DNA from: Thiomargarita sp.
Lineage (GTDB): Bacteria; Pseudomonadota; Gammaproteobacteria; Beggiatoales; Beggiatoaceae
DNA length: 33,468 nt
Reading direction: 5' to 3'
Assembly (NCBI GenBank): GCA_022729575.1
Contig: DZAL01000046.1
Coordinates: forward strand, 1 to 33,468
Shown: positions 1-7,511 of the stretch, in pieces
Position numbering within the stretch: the first letter of the stretch is position 1
Layout of the letters: the number at the start of each line of letters is the position of its first letter
The notes under the pieces: model-generated
Told to the model about the DNA's origin: nothing
The model's input: the letters and a program-made list of their open reading frames with translations, nothing else
The model's database searches: none
Translations under genes and position numbers: made by a program

Positions 1-118
1 GGGGTTGGGGGTGGTGCGTACTCCCCTCCTTACCAAGGAGGGGTTGGGGGTGGTGCGTACTCCCCTCCTTACCAAGGAGGGGTTGGGGGTGGTGGTGCGT
101 AAGGTGAAATGATCAAAT
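1..118. repeat. 39-bp tandem repeat, about three copies
   Basis: A unit starting GGGGTTGGGGGTGGTGCGTA repeats at positions 1, 40 and 79, so the period is exactly 39. Each unit holds a hairpin, CCCCTCCTT / AAGGAGGGG, around a 3-nt loop. The array is cut by the window edge. A related, more diverged version lies at 16385-16500. No gene is visible before ahcY. Confidence 0.9.
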
Positions 119-160
119 CTTTTTCCATCTATTTCGAGAAACACATACATATTAATTATA

Positions 161-1474
161 ATGAATACACAACCCGTTACCACGTTAACACCCGATTACA
201 AAATCGCTGACATCACCCTGGCGGAATGGGGACACAAAGAAATCGCGATTGCCGAAACCGAAATGCCAGGGCTAATGAAACTGCGTGAAGAATATGCCCG
301 GTTAAAGCCGCTCAAAGGCACCAGAATCGCCGGTTGCTTGCACATGACTATCCAAACTGCGGTCCTCATTGAAACGTTAATTGCTTTAGGAGCTGAGGTA
401 CGGTGGTCTTCCTGCAACATTTTCTCTACTCAAGACCAGGCCGCCGCCGCCATTGCGGACCAAAAGATTCCAGTGTTTGCTTGGAAAGGAGAAACCGAAG
501 AAGAATTTTGGTGGTGCATTCAGCAAACTATTTTCGGCCCCGACGGTTGGCGACCTAACATGATTTTAGATGATGGCGGCGATTTAACTAAAATCATGCA
601 CGAGCAATATCCAGACTTGCTCACACCGGTCAAAGGAATTACCGAAGAGACCACGACGGGAGTCCACCGCCTTTACGAAATGCAGAAAGCCGGTATGTTA
701 AAAGTTCCCGCCATCAATGTCAATGATTCAGTCACCAAATCCAAATTTGATAACCTCTATGGTTGCCGTGAATCGCTGGTCGATGGAATTAAACGCGCGA
801 CTGATGTGATGATTGCGGGTAAAATTTGCGTGGTTTTAGGCTATGGCGATGTGGGCAAAGGATGCACTCAAGCCTTCCGCGGCTTAGGTGCCACCGTCTG
901 GGTGACTGAAATCGACCCGATATGTGCTTTACAAGCCGCGATGGAAGGCTATCGAGTGGTCACGATGGACGAAGCCGCCGCCGCCGCTGACATTTTTGTA
1001 ACAGCCACGGGCAATATCAACGTGATTACCCATGAGCACCTGCTCAAAATGAGAAACCAAGCGATTGTATGTAACATTGGCCACTTCGATTCGGAAATTG
1101 ATGTGGCCTCATTACGTCAATATCCGTGGGAAAACATCAAACCTCAAGTGGACCATATTATCTTCCCCGACGGCAAACGTTTAATTCTATTAGCGGAAGG
1201 ACGGCTCGTCAACTTAGGATGTGCCACCGGTCATCCCAGTTTTGTCATGTCCAATTCGTTCACCAACCAGGTGTTGGCACAAATTGAATTATGGCAACAC
1301 CACAGCCGTTACGAAAATAAAGTCTATGTGTTGCCCAAACATTTAGATGAACAAGTAGCAAGAATGCACTTAGACCGCGTTGGGGCCCACCTAACCACCT
1401 TGACTCAAGTACAAGCAGATTATCTTAGCGTAGCAGTAGCAGGTCCCTATAAACCTGACCATTATCGGTATTAA
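161..1474 (+). CDS. ahcY: adenosylhomocysteinase (S-adenosyl-L-homocysteine hydrolase)
   Basis: This cytosolic NAD-dependent enzyme reversibly splits S-adenosylhomocysteine into adenosine and homocysteine, which removes the product inhibitor of methyltransferases and feeds the activated methyl cycle. The 437-residue protein is complete. It has the substrate-site DDGGDLT (about 137-143) and [10 protein letters not shown] (about 162-171), and the block [15 protein letters not shown], where N188, K193, D197, N198 and C202 match the family's catalytic/NAD residues. The Rossmann motif GYGDVGKG is at 227-234, and the C-terminus is the typical PYKPDHYRY. It is shorter than the roughly 470-residue form of many proteobacteria, so it lacks their insertion. 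No strong Shine-Dalgarno precedes the ATG, but the alignment from the first residues supports this start. No metK, metH or metF is adjacent, and no SAH riboswitch was recognised upstream. The gene is followed by the 46-bp repeat array. Confidence 0.97.
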   Translation: MNTQPVTTLTPDYKIADITLAEWGHKEIAIAETEMPGLMKLREEYARLKPLKGTRIAGCLHMTIQTAVLIETLIALGAEVRWSSCNIFSTQDQAAAAIADQKIPVFAWKGETEEEFWWCIQQTIFGPDGWRPNMILDDGGDLTKIMHEQYPDLLTPVKGITEETTTGVHRLYEMQKAGMLKVPAINVNDSVTKSKFDNLYGCRESLVDGIKRATDVMIAGKICVVLGYGDVGKGCTQAFRGLGATVWVTEIDPICALQAAMEGYRVVTMDEAAAAADIFVTATGNINVITHEHLLKMRNQAIVCNIGHFDSEIDVASLRQYPWENIKPQVDHIIFPDGKRLILLAEGRLVNLGCATGHPSFVMSNSFTNQVLAQIELWQHHSRYENKVYVLPKHLDEQVARMHLDRVGAHLTTLTQVQADYLSVAVAGPYKPDHYRY

Positions 1475-1484
1475 GTCAAATCTA

Positions 1485-1758
1485 AAGTGTAGTCCAAGAT
1501 TTGACAACTTTCGAAAAGTTGTCAAATCTGAAGTGTAGTCCAAGATTTGACAACTTTCGAAAAGTTGTCAAATCTGAAGTGTAGTCCAAGATTTGACAAC
1601 TTTCGAAAAGTTGTCAAATCTAAAGTGTAGTCCAAGATTTGACAACTTTCGAAAAGTTGTCAAATCTGAAGTGTAGTCCAAGATTTGACAACTTTAAAAA
1701 AGTTGTCAAATCTGAAGTGTAGTCCAAGATTTGACAACTTTCGAAAAGTTGTCAAATC
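1485..1758. repeat. six tandem 46-bp units, each with a 31-bp palindrome
   Basis: Units start at 1485, 1531, 1577, 1623, 1669 and 1715, exactly 46 bp apart. Each has a short spacer (AAGTGTAGTCCAA) and a palindrome with 14-bp arms GATTTGACAACTTT / AAAGTTGTCAAATC around three bases (CGA in five units, AAA in the fifth). The array fills the ahcY-ptsH gap and ends about 50 bp before the HPr start. It could fold as serial RNA hairpins, but no T-tract follows the stems, so they are not classical terminators. Copies occur at four other places in the window. Confidence 0.95.
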
Positions 1759-1806
1759 GAAAATTGTCAAATCTTCTAAAGTTCCAGTTGTTTACAGATA
1801 ACGGAA

Positions 1807-2076
1807 ATGTTAAGACAAACTCTTACTATCATCAACAAACTCGGGCTCCACGCTCGCGCTGCTGCCAAACTGGTTAAGCTGGCCTCAGCTTTTGAAAGTG
1901 ACATCCAAGTAAAACGATTACAACGAGAAGTCAATGGCAAAAGTATTATGGGAGTGATGATGTTAGCGGCCAGCAAAGGTTCTGAAATAGAACTTACCGT
2001 CTCTGGTATGGACGAAGAAACTGCTATGGCCCAACTGATTAATCTGGTCCAAACTCGTTTCGGAGAAGAAGAGTGA
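1807..2076 (+). CDS. ptsH: HPr-family phosphocarrier protein
   Basis: A small cytosolic phosphocarrier that takes a phosphate from enzyme I on a histidine. The 89-residue length is normal. The active-site loop reads GLHARAAAKL with H15 as the phosphorylated residue; the usual proline after HAR is alanine, as in many proteobacterial HPr/NPr proteins. S46 in GKSIMGVMML matches the position phosphorylated by HPr kinase in organisms that have one. The stop overlaps the GTG start of the enzyme I gene by 4 bp (GTGA), so the two are one translationally coupled unit. No sugar permease (EIIB/EIIC), EIIA, hprK or rpoN-cluster gene is visible. A regulatory rather than transport PTS is therefore likely, though an EIIA encoded elsewhere cannot be excluded. 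The naming as ptsH rather than npr is uncertain. Confidence 0.92.
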   Translation: MLRQTLTIINKLGLHARAAAKLVKLASAFESDIQVKRLQREVNGKSIMGVMMLAASKGSEIELTVSGMDEETAMAQLINLVQTRFGEEE

Positions 2077-3815
2077 GTTTAACCCTACATGGCATTGGTG
2101 TCTCCAAAGGTGTTGCCATTGGTAAAGTTTTCATCCTCAAACATGATCAAATAGAGGTCAATGAACACACGCTCTCTAAACATAGTTTGGATGAAGAAAT
2201 TGCTCGCTTTGAGAATGCGTTAACCATTGCGCGTACACAATTGCAACGCTTACGCACCCAAATTCCTAAAAATAGTAAGGTGGACTTCGAATCTTTTCTG
2301 GAAGCTCATCTGCTCATGTTAGACGACAGCATGTTGACTCGTGCCCCCATTGAATTGATTCAACAGCACCGTTGCAACGCCGAATGGGCCTTAAAAATTC
2401 AATGTGAACACATTGTAGAAGTTTTTGCGCAAATGGAGGACCCTTACTTAAGTGCGCGTAGAAATGATGTCGAACAAGTAGTTGCTAGAGTTCAACGGAT
2501 TTTGCGTGGATATACTGAAATGTCTAGCGAATCACCAGAATCCTTTATGGATACGATTGTGGTAGCCGATGATTTAAGCCCAGCCGATACCGTGCTGATG
2601 CAACATTATGGGATTCTAGCTTTTGTCACCGAATATGGCGGCGCGACTTCCCATACAGCCATTTTAGCCCGTAGCTTAGGAATCCCCGCGATAGTTAACC
2701 TCTCCCGGATTCGCAGTTATATTCGACCTGATGATTTGCTGATAGTAGATGGTTTTCGTGGTATCGTTATTGTCGCCCCGGATGACACCAGTTTACATTA
2801 CTACCAACAGCGCCAAAAAGAAGAAAAGCGCCAGCGTGCGATTTTGGGCAAACTTAAATCAGCACCCGTAGTGACTTTAGATGGTACCCCCATTACACTT
2901 CACGCCAATATTGAATTTCCGGAGGATATGGAAGCCGTTAAACGAGTTGGCGGCGAAGGCATTGGACTATATCGCACCGAATTTTTATACATGAATCGGG
3001 AGCAACCGCCAAATGAAGAAGAGCACCTAGAAGCCTATTTGAGCGTGATTAAAGCCTTAAAAGGTGGTACGGTCACCATTCGCACCTTAGATTTAGGGGC
3101 CGATAAACAAATTGACAGCAAACGTCAAGAGCGACCGTTAGCCACCAACCCGGCGCTGGGATTAAGAGCCATTCGTCTTTGTTTAAAAGATTTGAAACTA
3201 TTTAAACCGCAACTGCGGGCCATCCTCCGCGCCGCGGCCGAAGGTCCAGTGCGCATGATGATTCCCATGGTCTCTAGTATTCAAGAATTGCTACAAGTTC
3301 GCAAATTGATTGCCGAAGTGGGAGAAGATTTAACACAACGGGCGATACCGTTTAACCCCCAAGTCTCGCTTGGAGCTATGATTGAAATTCCCGCCATGGC
3401 TATTTGTACCGACTTATTTGCCACTCAAGTAGATTTCTTTTCAATTGGTACCAACGACTTGATTCAATATACCTTGGCGTTGGATCGGGTCGATGGCAGC
3501 GTGAATTACCTCTATGACCCTCTACATCCGGCCGTTTTACGTTTAATAAAAATCAGCATTGATGCAGCCAATAAAGCCAATAAAGCGATTAGTATGTGTG
3601 GAGAAATGGCCAGTGATAGTCGTTATGTCCGGTTATTATTAGGATTAGGTTTACGCTCTTTCAGTGTTCATCCTGAAGCCTTTTTAGAAATCAAGCAAAT
3701 TATCAATAATAGCGACCTGACCGGGTTAGCCCGGTTGGCTAATAAAACGTTGAAAATATATTCTCCCAATGAAATTAATAAATTACTAGAAATTATCAAC
3801 TCCTTACCAGGTTAA
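2073..3815 (+). CDS. ptsI: phosphoenolpyruvate-protein phosphotransferase (PTS enzyme I)
   Basis: Enzyme I uses phosphoenolpyruvate to phosphorylate itself on a histidine and passes the phosphate to HPr. The 580-residue protein has the full layout. An N-terminal HPr-binding/phosphohistidine region begins LHGIGVSKGVAIGK. The active-site signature GGATSHTAILARSLGIPA has H194. The C-terminal PEP-binding TIM barrel carries GIGLYRTEFLYM, TIRTLDLGADK, SIGTNDLIQYTLALDR and the active-site C509 in SMCGEMASD. There is no N-terminal GAF domain, so it is the HPr-type enzyme I and not the nitrogen-PTS PtsP. The start is GTG at 2073, overlapping the HPr stop; the first residues MSLTLHGIGVSKG fit the family, so no later start is needed. 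The reading frame ends about 10 bp before a large repeat island. Confidence 0.96.
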   Translation: MSLTLHGIGVSKGVAIGKVFILKHDQIEVNEHTLSKHSLDEEIARFENALTIARTQLQRLRTQIPKNSKVDFESFLEAHLLMLDDSMLTRAPIELIQQHRCNAEWALKIQCEHIVEVFAQMEDPYLSARRNDVEQVVARVQRILRGYTEMSSESPESFMDTIVVADDLSPADTVLMQHYGILAFVTEYGGATSHTAILARSLGIPAIVNLSRIRSYIRPDDLLIVDGFRGIVIVAPDDTSLHYYQQRQKEEKRQRAILGKLKSAPVVTLDGTPITLHANIEFPEDMEAVKRVGGEGIGLYRTEFLYMNREQPPNEEEHLEAYLSVIKALKGGTVTIRTLDLGADKQIDSKRQERPLATNPALGLRAIRLCLKDLKLFKPQLRAILRAAAEGPVRMMIPMVSSIQELLQVRKLIAEVGEDLTQRAIPFNPQVSLGAMIEIPAMAICTDLFATQVDFFSIGTNDLIQYTLALDRVDGSVNYLYDPLHPAVLRLIKISIDAANKANKAISMCGEMASDSRYVRLLLGLGLRSFSVHPEAFLEIKQIINNSDLTGLARLANKTLKIYSPNEINKLLEIINSLPG

Positions 3816-3853
3816 AATTTTAAGTAGTCCCTCCAAATCAATGGCGGTGTCAA

Positions 3854-4098
3854 GCCAGGTAGGGTGGGCAACAGGTTTATCGTTGCCCATCACCTCCACT
3901 ACCCTACTTAGCTAAAATTTTAGTCCGTCCAGACTTCCGAGCCAGGTAGGGTGGGCAACCGGTTTATCGTTGCCCACCACCGCCACTACCCTACTTAGCT
4001 AAAATTTTAGCCAGGTAGGGTGGGCAACAGGTTTATCGTTGCCCACCACCTCCACTACCCTACTTAGCTAAAATTTCAGTCCGTCCAGACTTCCGAGG
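3854..4098. repeat. three tandem copies of a GGTGGGCAAC/GTTGCCCACC hairpin unit
   Basis: Copies begin with GCCAGGTAGGGTGGGCAAC at 3854, 3941 and 4010, giving lengths of about 87, 69 and 88 bp. The middle copy lacks the trailing TCCGTCCAGACTTCCGA segment. Each can form a long hairpin: GGTAGGGTGGGCAAC against GTTGCCCACC, then CCCTACTTAGC. A related unit is found at 24859-24960. Confidence 0.9.
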
Positions 4099-4279
4099 TC
4101 TTAACGCCTAAACCTTGACTCCCGGTATTTCTGGTGATAGTATAGAACCTACCCGGGTTTTCGAGCGCGGTGGTTAAAAGATTGATTTATTCACCAACGT
4201 AGAAACGAGAAACTCAACGGTGTCGAACTGTAGGTCCTCGTGAGAACCCGAATTGTGCTATTTGAGGAGAAACCATAAA

Positions 4280-4357
4280 ATGCCAGCTATTTCTCAAGTG
4301 TTAGTTCCAGAACCTATTTACTATCCAGACACCGACGGAGAGCCTCAATGCCATTAA
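4280..4357 (+). pseudogene. 5' remnant of a Uma2 (DUF820) family gene, cut by a MITE-like insertion
   Basis: An ATG with a good ribosome site (TTTGAGGAGA, ending 9 bp upstream) opens 25 codons reading MPAISQVLVPEPIYYPDTDG..., which resembles the N-terminus of many Uma2-family proteins (pattern PIYYPDTDGEP). The family-like sequence stops where the inverted-repeat element starts at 4346, and the TAA is supplied by that element. No continuation of the gene is seen on the far side of the element. The family assignment rests on a short N-terminal resemblance only. Confidence 0.45.
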
Positions 4358-4523
4358 GTTAAGGCTAGAGGTAAGGGATAACACCCCTCGAAGGGGTGTT
4401 ATCCCTAGCTTTCTTACGGCGTTGGAGTCCAAAGCTTCAGCTTTGGCAACGCCGTCTTACCTTAACCAATCTCGTCCAAACCTGAAGGTTTGGACTCCAA
4501 TGCGGCTTAACTTAATGGCATTG
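4346..4523. mobile_element. MITE-like element, 178 bp, with perfect 18-bp terminal inverted repeats
   Basis: The ends are CAATGCCATTAAGTTAAG (4346-4363) and its exact reverse complement (4506-4523). There is no coding sequence inside. Three internal hairpins are visible: GGGATAACACCCCT/AGGGGTGTTATCCC, a GGAGTCCAAAGC/GCTTTGG hairpin and CCAAACCTGAAGGTTTGG. A related, longer element lies at 29557-29805, and a lone end (CTTAACTTAATGGCATTG) is near 33358-33375. A target duplication is not obvious, so mobility is inferred from the structure and the multiple copies. Confidence 0.7.
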
Positions 4524-4650
4524 ACCGCTACCGCCGGGGTCGCAGATTCCTAAACCTGGTAGGTGCTAAGTTTCCTAAACCTTTGAGGTTTAGGAAACTT
4601 TGAACCTTGATAACCCATTGAATGTTAAGACCTCCATTAATTTGGAGGGA

Positions 4651-5289
4651 CTACCAAAATTTTGCCGTGGTATCCCCCAATAACCGTAAAGCATCACGAT
4701 TTTGACGAAAATTCGCCGCGAATCTGGCACTCAATAGGCCCATATTACCTTCGCCCGTAAAATAGTCAATCCAATGAGTATATTCCGCTACTATTCGTTG
4801 TCGCGCTTGTTCAATAGTATTGCCATCTAACATCTCGAAGAGACCTACATTGACACATTCTCCTAACTTTTTGAGATAAAAGTTATCGAGTCTTAAAATA
4901 ACCTCGTCGTCATAGCCACAATAGCAACGAACAAAGGGTACTGCGGTTTTACCCAGCATCTTTGCCGTCCAACAGGCCACGGTGTAAACTATCTTGTCTT
5001 TCAACAGATTCACATTACCAAGATGAATAAGCGGTTCGCCGTTTTGACCTTCCATACCATCTTCTGAACCATGCCCATAAAACACAAAGACTGTACTATC
5101 GACGGTTTGTAAAGTGGATTCCACCTGAGTAGTCACCGCCAGGTTTTCCCCTAAATCACAGACTCGCCAGCCCTGGGCCTCAAATTGTTCTTTGATGAGA
5201 GAAGCCCAAGGGTAGGTGGACCTAGTAGGGTCTGGATAAGGTTGACCACCGCGGGGTCTCACGAGAATCATCGTCTTGCCGTTAGCCAT
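4651..5289 (-). CDS. putative caspase-fold (CHAT/C25-like) cysteine peptidase
   Basis: The 212-residue protein has the two hallmarks of caspase-fold peptidases at the right spacing: a hydrophobic strand ending in His (STVFVFYGHGSEDG, H73) and a second strand ending in Cys (KIVYTVACWTAKMLG, C106). The following VRCYCGYDDEV resembles the strand after the catalytic Cys in CHAT/C25-like enzymes. No signal peptide, membrane segment, adaptor or repeat domain is visible, so it is a bare cytosolic catalytic domain. Its ATG lies inside the 3' end of the response regulator gene (8-bp overlap), which suggests coupled translation. The TAG stop falls in a dispersed repeat (GGTAGTCCCTCC), so the last residues may be repeat-derived. 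It is probably a regulated protease of the stress or cell-death type; the substrate is unknown and activity is not demonstrated. Confidence 0.7.
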   Translation of the reverse strand: MANGKTMILVRPRGGQPYPDPTRSTYPWASLIKEQFEAQGWRVCDLGENLAVTTQVESTLQTVDSTVFVFYGHGSEDGMEGQNGEPLIHLGNVNLLKDKIVYTVACWTAKMLGKTAVPFVRCYCGYDDEVILRLDNFYLKKLGECVNVGLFEMLDGNTIEQARQRIVAEYTHWIDYFTGEGNMGLLSARFAANFRQNRDALRLLGDTTAKFW

Positions 5290-5872
5290 CTGATTTGACT
5301 TTCCCTCGTGTCAGCAAATCAATGGTGAGCTTAATCAGATTTTTATACTCCTTTCTCCCAAACGGAGTATTACGTTTAATTTCTTCCAAGACCTGCCTTT
5401 CCGACCATACCTGCATCTCGCCCGTTTTAGACAAGGTGGCCAGTTGTAGTCGATCAGCCTCCTCTGGATGAGTTTCCACCCATTCTTCCAGCGCTTCAAT
5501 CACACCGTCTCGGCGTTTCAGTGCTTCCTGGACGGTTTGGAGTAACACTTTCATGTCCACCGGTTTTTGCAAGCAGTCAAAGGCATGATAATGCTGGGCT
5601 TCAATGACAGTCTTTACATCCCCAAAGCCAGTTATCATAATGACCTTCGCATTAGGGTGCATGTCATTAATGTTTTTCAAAACTTGTACTCCATCCATTT
5701 TGCCCATTTTCCAATCCACAGTGACGACATCATAGTAGTGCTGTTGGTATTTTTCCCACCCTTCTTCGCTATTGTAGGCCACATCTACCTCATAGCCTTC
5801 CATTTCTAACCCATCTTGGAAAACGGACACCATATTCTGGTCATCTTCAATAATCAGTATTCTCGCTTGCAT
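5282..5872 (-). CDS. response regulator with receiver domain and unassigned C-terminal domain
   Basis: Residues 1-120 form a receiver domain: acidic pair D10/D11, phosphoacceptor D53 in VTVDWKMGKMDG, T81 in MITGFGD, and K103 in QKPVD. Residues about 125-196 are charged and helical (EALEEWVETHPEE..., then VLEEIKRNTPFGRKEYKNL). They match no helix-turn-helix, GGDEF, EAL or AAA+ output that I recognise. The ATG shares one base with the kinase stop (TAATG), and the gene's end overlaps the caspase-like gene by 8 bp, so the three genes are almost certainly co-translated. A protein-protein output acting on the downstream peptidase is an inference from this arrangement. A plain DNA-binding role looks unlikely but cannot be ruled out. 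Confidence 0.88.
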   Translation of the reverse strand: MQARILIIEDDQNMVSVFQDGLEMEGYEVDVAYNSEEGWEKYQQHYYDVVTVDWKMGKMDGVQVLKNINDMHPNAKVIMITGFGDVKTVIEAQHYHAFDCLQKPVDMKVLLQTVQEALKRRDGVIEALEEWVETHPEEADRLQLATLSKTGEMQVWSERQVLEEIKRNTPFGRKEYKNLIKLTIDLLTRGKVKSDG

Positions 5873-7497
5873 TAAGTTATCTCCTTCTCTGGTATCCCAG
5901 GAACAGTTATCAAAAAAGTTGTCATTTCATTGACGTAACTTGAGACTTTGATGTCTCCGTTGTACGCCTGTACAATCTGTTGAGTGGTGTAAAGCCCAAT
6001 CCCAGTTCCTTTTTCCTTGGTAGTCCAAAAAGGTTCAAAAAGGTGTGGTAACTGGTCGGGCTGAATACCTTCACCATTATCCTCAACGCGAATTTGAACT
6101 TCACTCTGTCTGGCCTGCTGGGTCGTAATGGTAATTCGCTTATCTTCTCGTCCTTCCAAAGCATCTCTGGCGTTGTTGATTAAGTTGATTATCACAATTT
6201 CTAATTCGGTCTGGTCGGCTTTAACCAACGGTAAATTATCCGCCAGGTGTTTTTGAATATCAATACCTCTAGCTTTCAGTTGTTGTTGAAACAAACTCAA
6301 GGCGTTGTCAATAACGACATTCACATTAACTGGCACTGGATTAGGTTTGCGGTCCCTTGAAAAGACGTGTAAATGGTTGACTACATTATCAATCCATTTG
6401 GTGGCAGCGATGATGTTATCTAAATGGTTCAGAATCTTTGATTCATCCAAGTAGCCCCTTTTGATACGTGTTTGACAATTCTGTGCATTGCCCAGAATGA
6501 CTTGCAAGGGTGACATAATTTCATGGTCCAGCCCAGATGTCATCATGCCTACCATAGCCATTTGTCGGGTCCGAAGAACCACCACTTCTTGTCGTCTGAT
6601 TTCGGTTTCTAAACGTTTAACTTTTTCCTCCATAGATTCTTGGCTGTCTGCCGTGACTCTTTTCCTATCCGAAGATGCTGGAAAAAGTTTTTTCTCCTCT
6701 ATTTGGTGCAATTCCTCTTGAGTGTTTTTTAGGAAGTCGGTGATACTTTGCGCTTCCTTTAATTGACCGTTAGCCAGGTGCTGGTCTGCTATTTTGCACA
6801 ATTGGGAATGGGCATAAGCATCTCTGTGATTGGCCTGTAAACGGCGTTTCAATGGTTTAATTGCCACTGATGTAACTCCCATTTTTTCAAAGGTGGCTGT
6901 TAGCCCTGCCAAAGCAAATTTATCTGTGGGTTCGATTTTTAATTGTTTCTCAAACCATTCAATGGCTTTAGGATAGTTACCCATCTCTCGATAGGTTATC
7001 CCCAACCCATTCATTGCCTGTTCATCTTTGTGATCAATTTTTAACTGTTTCTCAAACCATTCAATGGCTTTAGGATAGTTACCCATTTCTCGATAGGTTA
7101 TCCCCAACCCATTCATGGCCTGTTTATCTTTGGGGGCGATGTCTAACTGTTTCTTAAACCATTCAATAGCTTTGTAATACCTCTTCATCTCTCGATAAGT
7201 TATCCCCAACCCATCCATCGCCCATATATCTCTAGGGTTGATTTCTAACTGTTTCTCAAACCATTTAATAGCTTTGGGATGATCTCCAATTTCTCGATAA
7301 GTTATCCCTACCCCATTCATTGCCCATTTATCTCTAGGGTCGATGTCCAACTGTTTTTTAAACCATTCTATGGCTTTGGGATAGTTACCCATCTCCCGAT
7401 AAGTTATCCCCAATCCATCCATTGCCTGTTTATGGGATGGGTCTAGGTTTAATATTTTCTCAAACCACTCAATAGCTTTGGGATAGTTACCTTGCAA
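5872..7497 (-). CDS. TPR-repeat sensor histidine kinase, probably 5'-truncated
   Basis: The N-terminus has about six 34-residue tetratricopeptide repeats (residues about 3-206, pattern GNYPKAIEWFEKQL-AMNGLGITYREM), nearly identical to each other in protein and DNA. A charged coiled-coil linker (about 285-315) follows. The kinase core has an H-box with H325 (SGLDHEIMSPLQVI), N-box INLINNARDAL (about 438-447), G1 box DNGEGI (about 473-478) and G2 box GTGIGL (about 497-502). There is no membrane segment, so sensing is cytoplasmic and likely through TPR contacts. The only start available in this frame is TTG at 7497, without a clear ribosome site. TPR-like sequence (HNELGTLNRLQ) continues upstream of it into the end of the dam fragment, where a stop soon follows. 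The native 5' end therefore seems lost. Confidence 0.88.
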   Translation of the reverse strand: MQGNYPKAIEWFEKILNLDPSHKQAMDGLGITYREMGNYPKAIEWFKKQLDIDPRDKWAMNGVGITYREIGDHPKAIKWFEKQLEINPRDIWAMDGLGITYREMKRYYKAIEWFKKQLDIAPKDKQAMNGLGITYREMGNYPKAIEWFEKQLKIDHKDEQAMNGLGITYREMGNYPKAIEWFEKQLKIEPTDKFALAGLTATFEKMGVTSVAIKPLKRRLQANHRDAYAHSQLCKIADQHLANGQLKEAQSITDFLKNTQEELHQIEEKKLFPASSDRKRVTADSQESMEEKVKRLETEIRRQEVVVLRTRQMAMVGMMTSGLDHEIMSPLQVILGNAQNCQTRIKRGYLDESKILNHLDNIIAATKWIDNVVNHLHVFSRDRKPNPVPVNVNVVIDNALSLFQQQLKARGIDIQKHLADNLPLVKADQTELEIVIINLINNARDALEGREDKRITITTQQARQSEVQIRVEDNGEGIQPDQLPHLFEPFWTTKEKGTGIGLYTTQQIVQAYNGDIKVSSYVNEMTTFLITVPGIPEKEIT

Positions 7498-7511
7498 ACG
7501 ATTAAGGGTGC

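Larger units (their letters stand above)
3824..4655. repeat. composite repeat island bounded by inverted copies of AGTCCCTCCAAAT-AATGG
   Basis: The left boundary near 3826-3845 (AGTCCCTCCAAATCAATGG) and the right boundary near 4635-4654 are inverted copies with one mismatch over 19 bp. The right copy continues with GAGGTCTTAA on the minus strand and supplies the TAG stop of the caspase-like gene. Inside lie three copies of a GGTGGGCAAC hairpin unit, a degenerate TAGTCCGTCCAGA...GAGGTCTTAA copy (about 4079-4105), a Uma2 remnant, a MITE-like element, and a TTTCCTAAACCT/AGGTTTAGGAAA hairpin near 4568-4600. The block 4526-4655 matches 17347-17640 in reverse orientation. Confidence 0.75.

Noticed and set aside
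100..160. SAH riboswitch before ahcY
   Set aside because: The leader is AT-rich and lacks the conserved GC-rich core; no pairing pattern of that riboswitch was seen.
1485..1758. CRISPR array
   Set aside because: Although regularly spaced, the spacers are nearly identical and only about 15 bp, and the repeats are palindromic. No cas gene is nearby.
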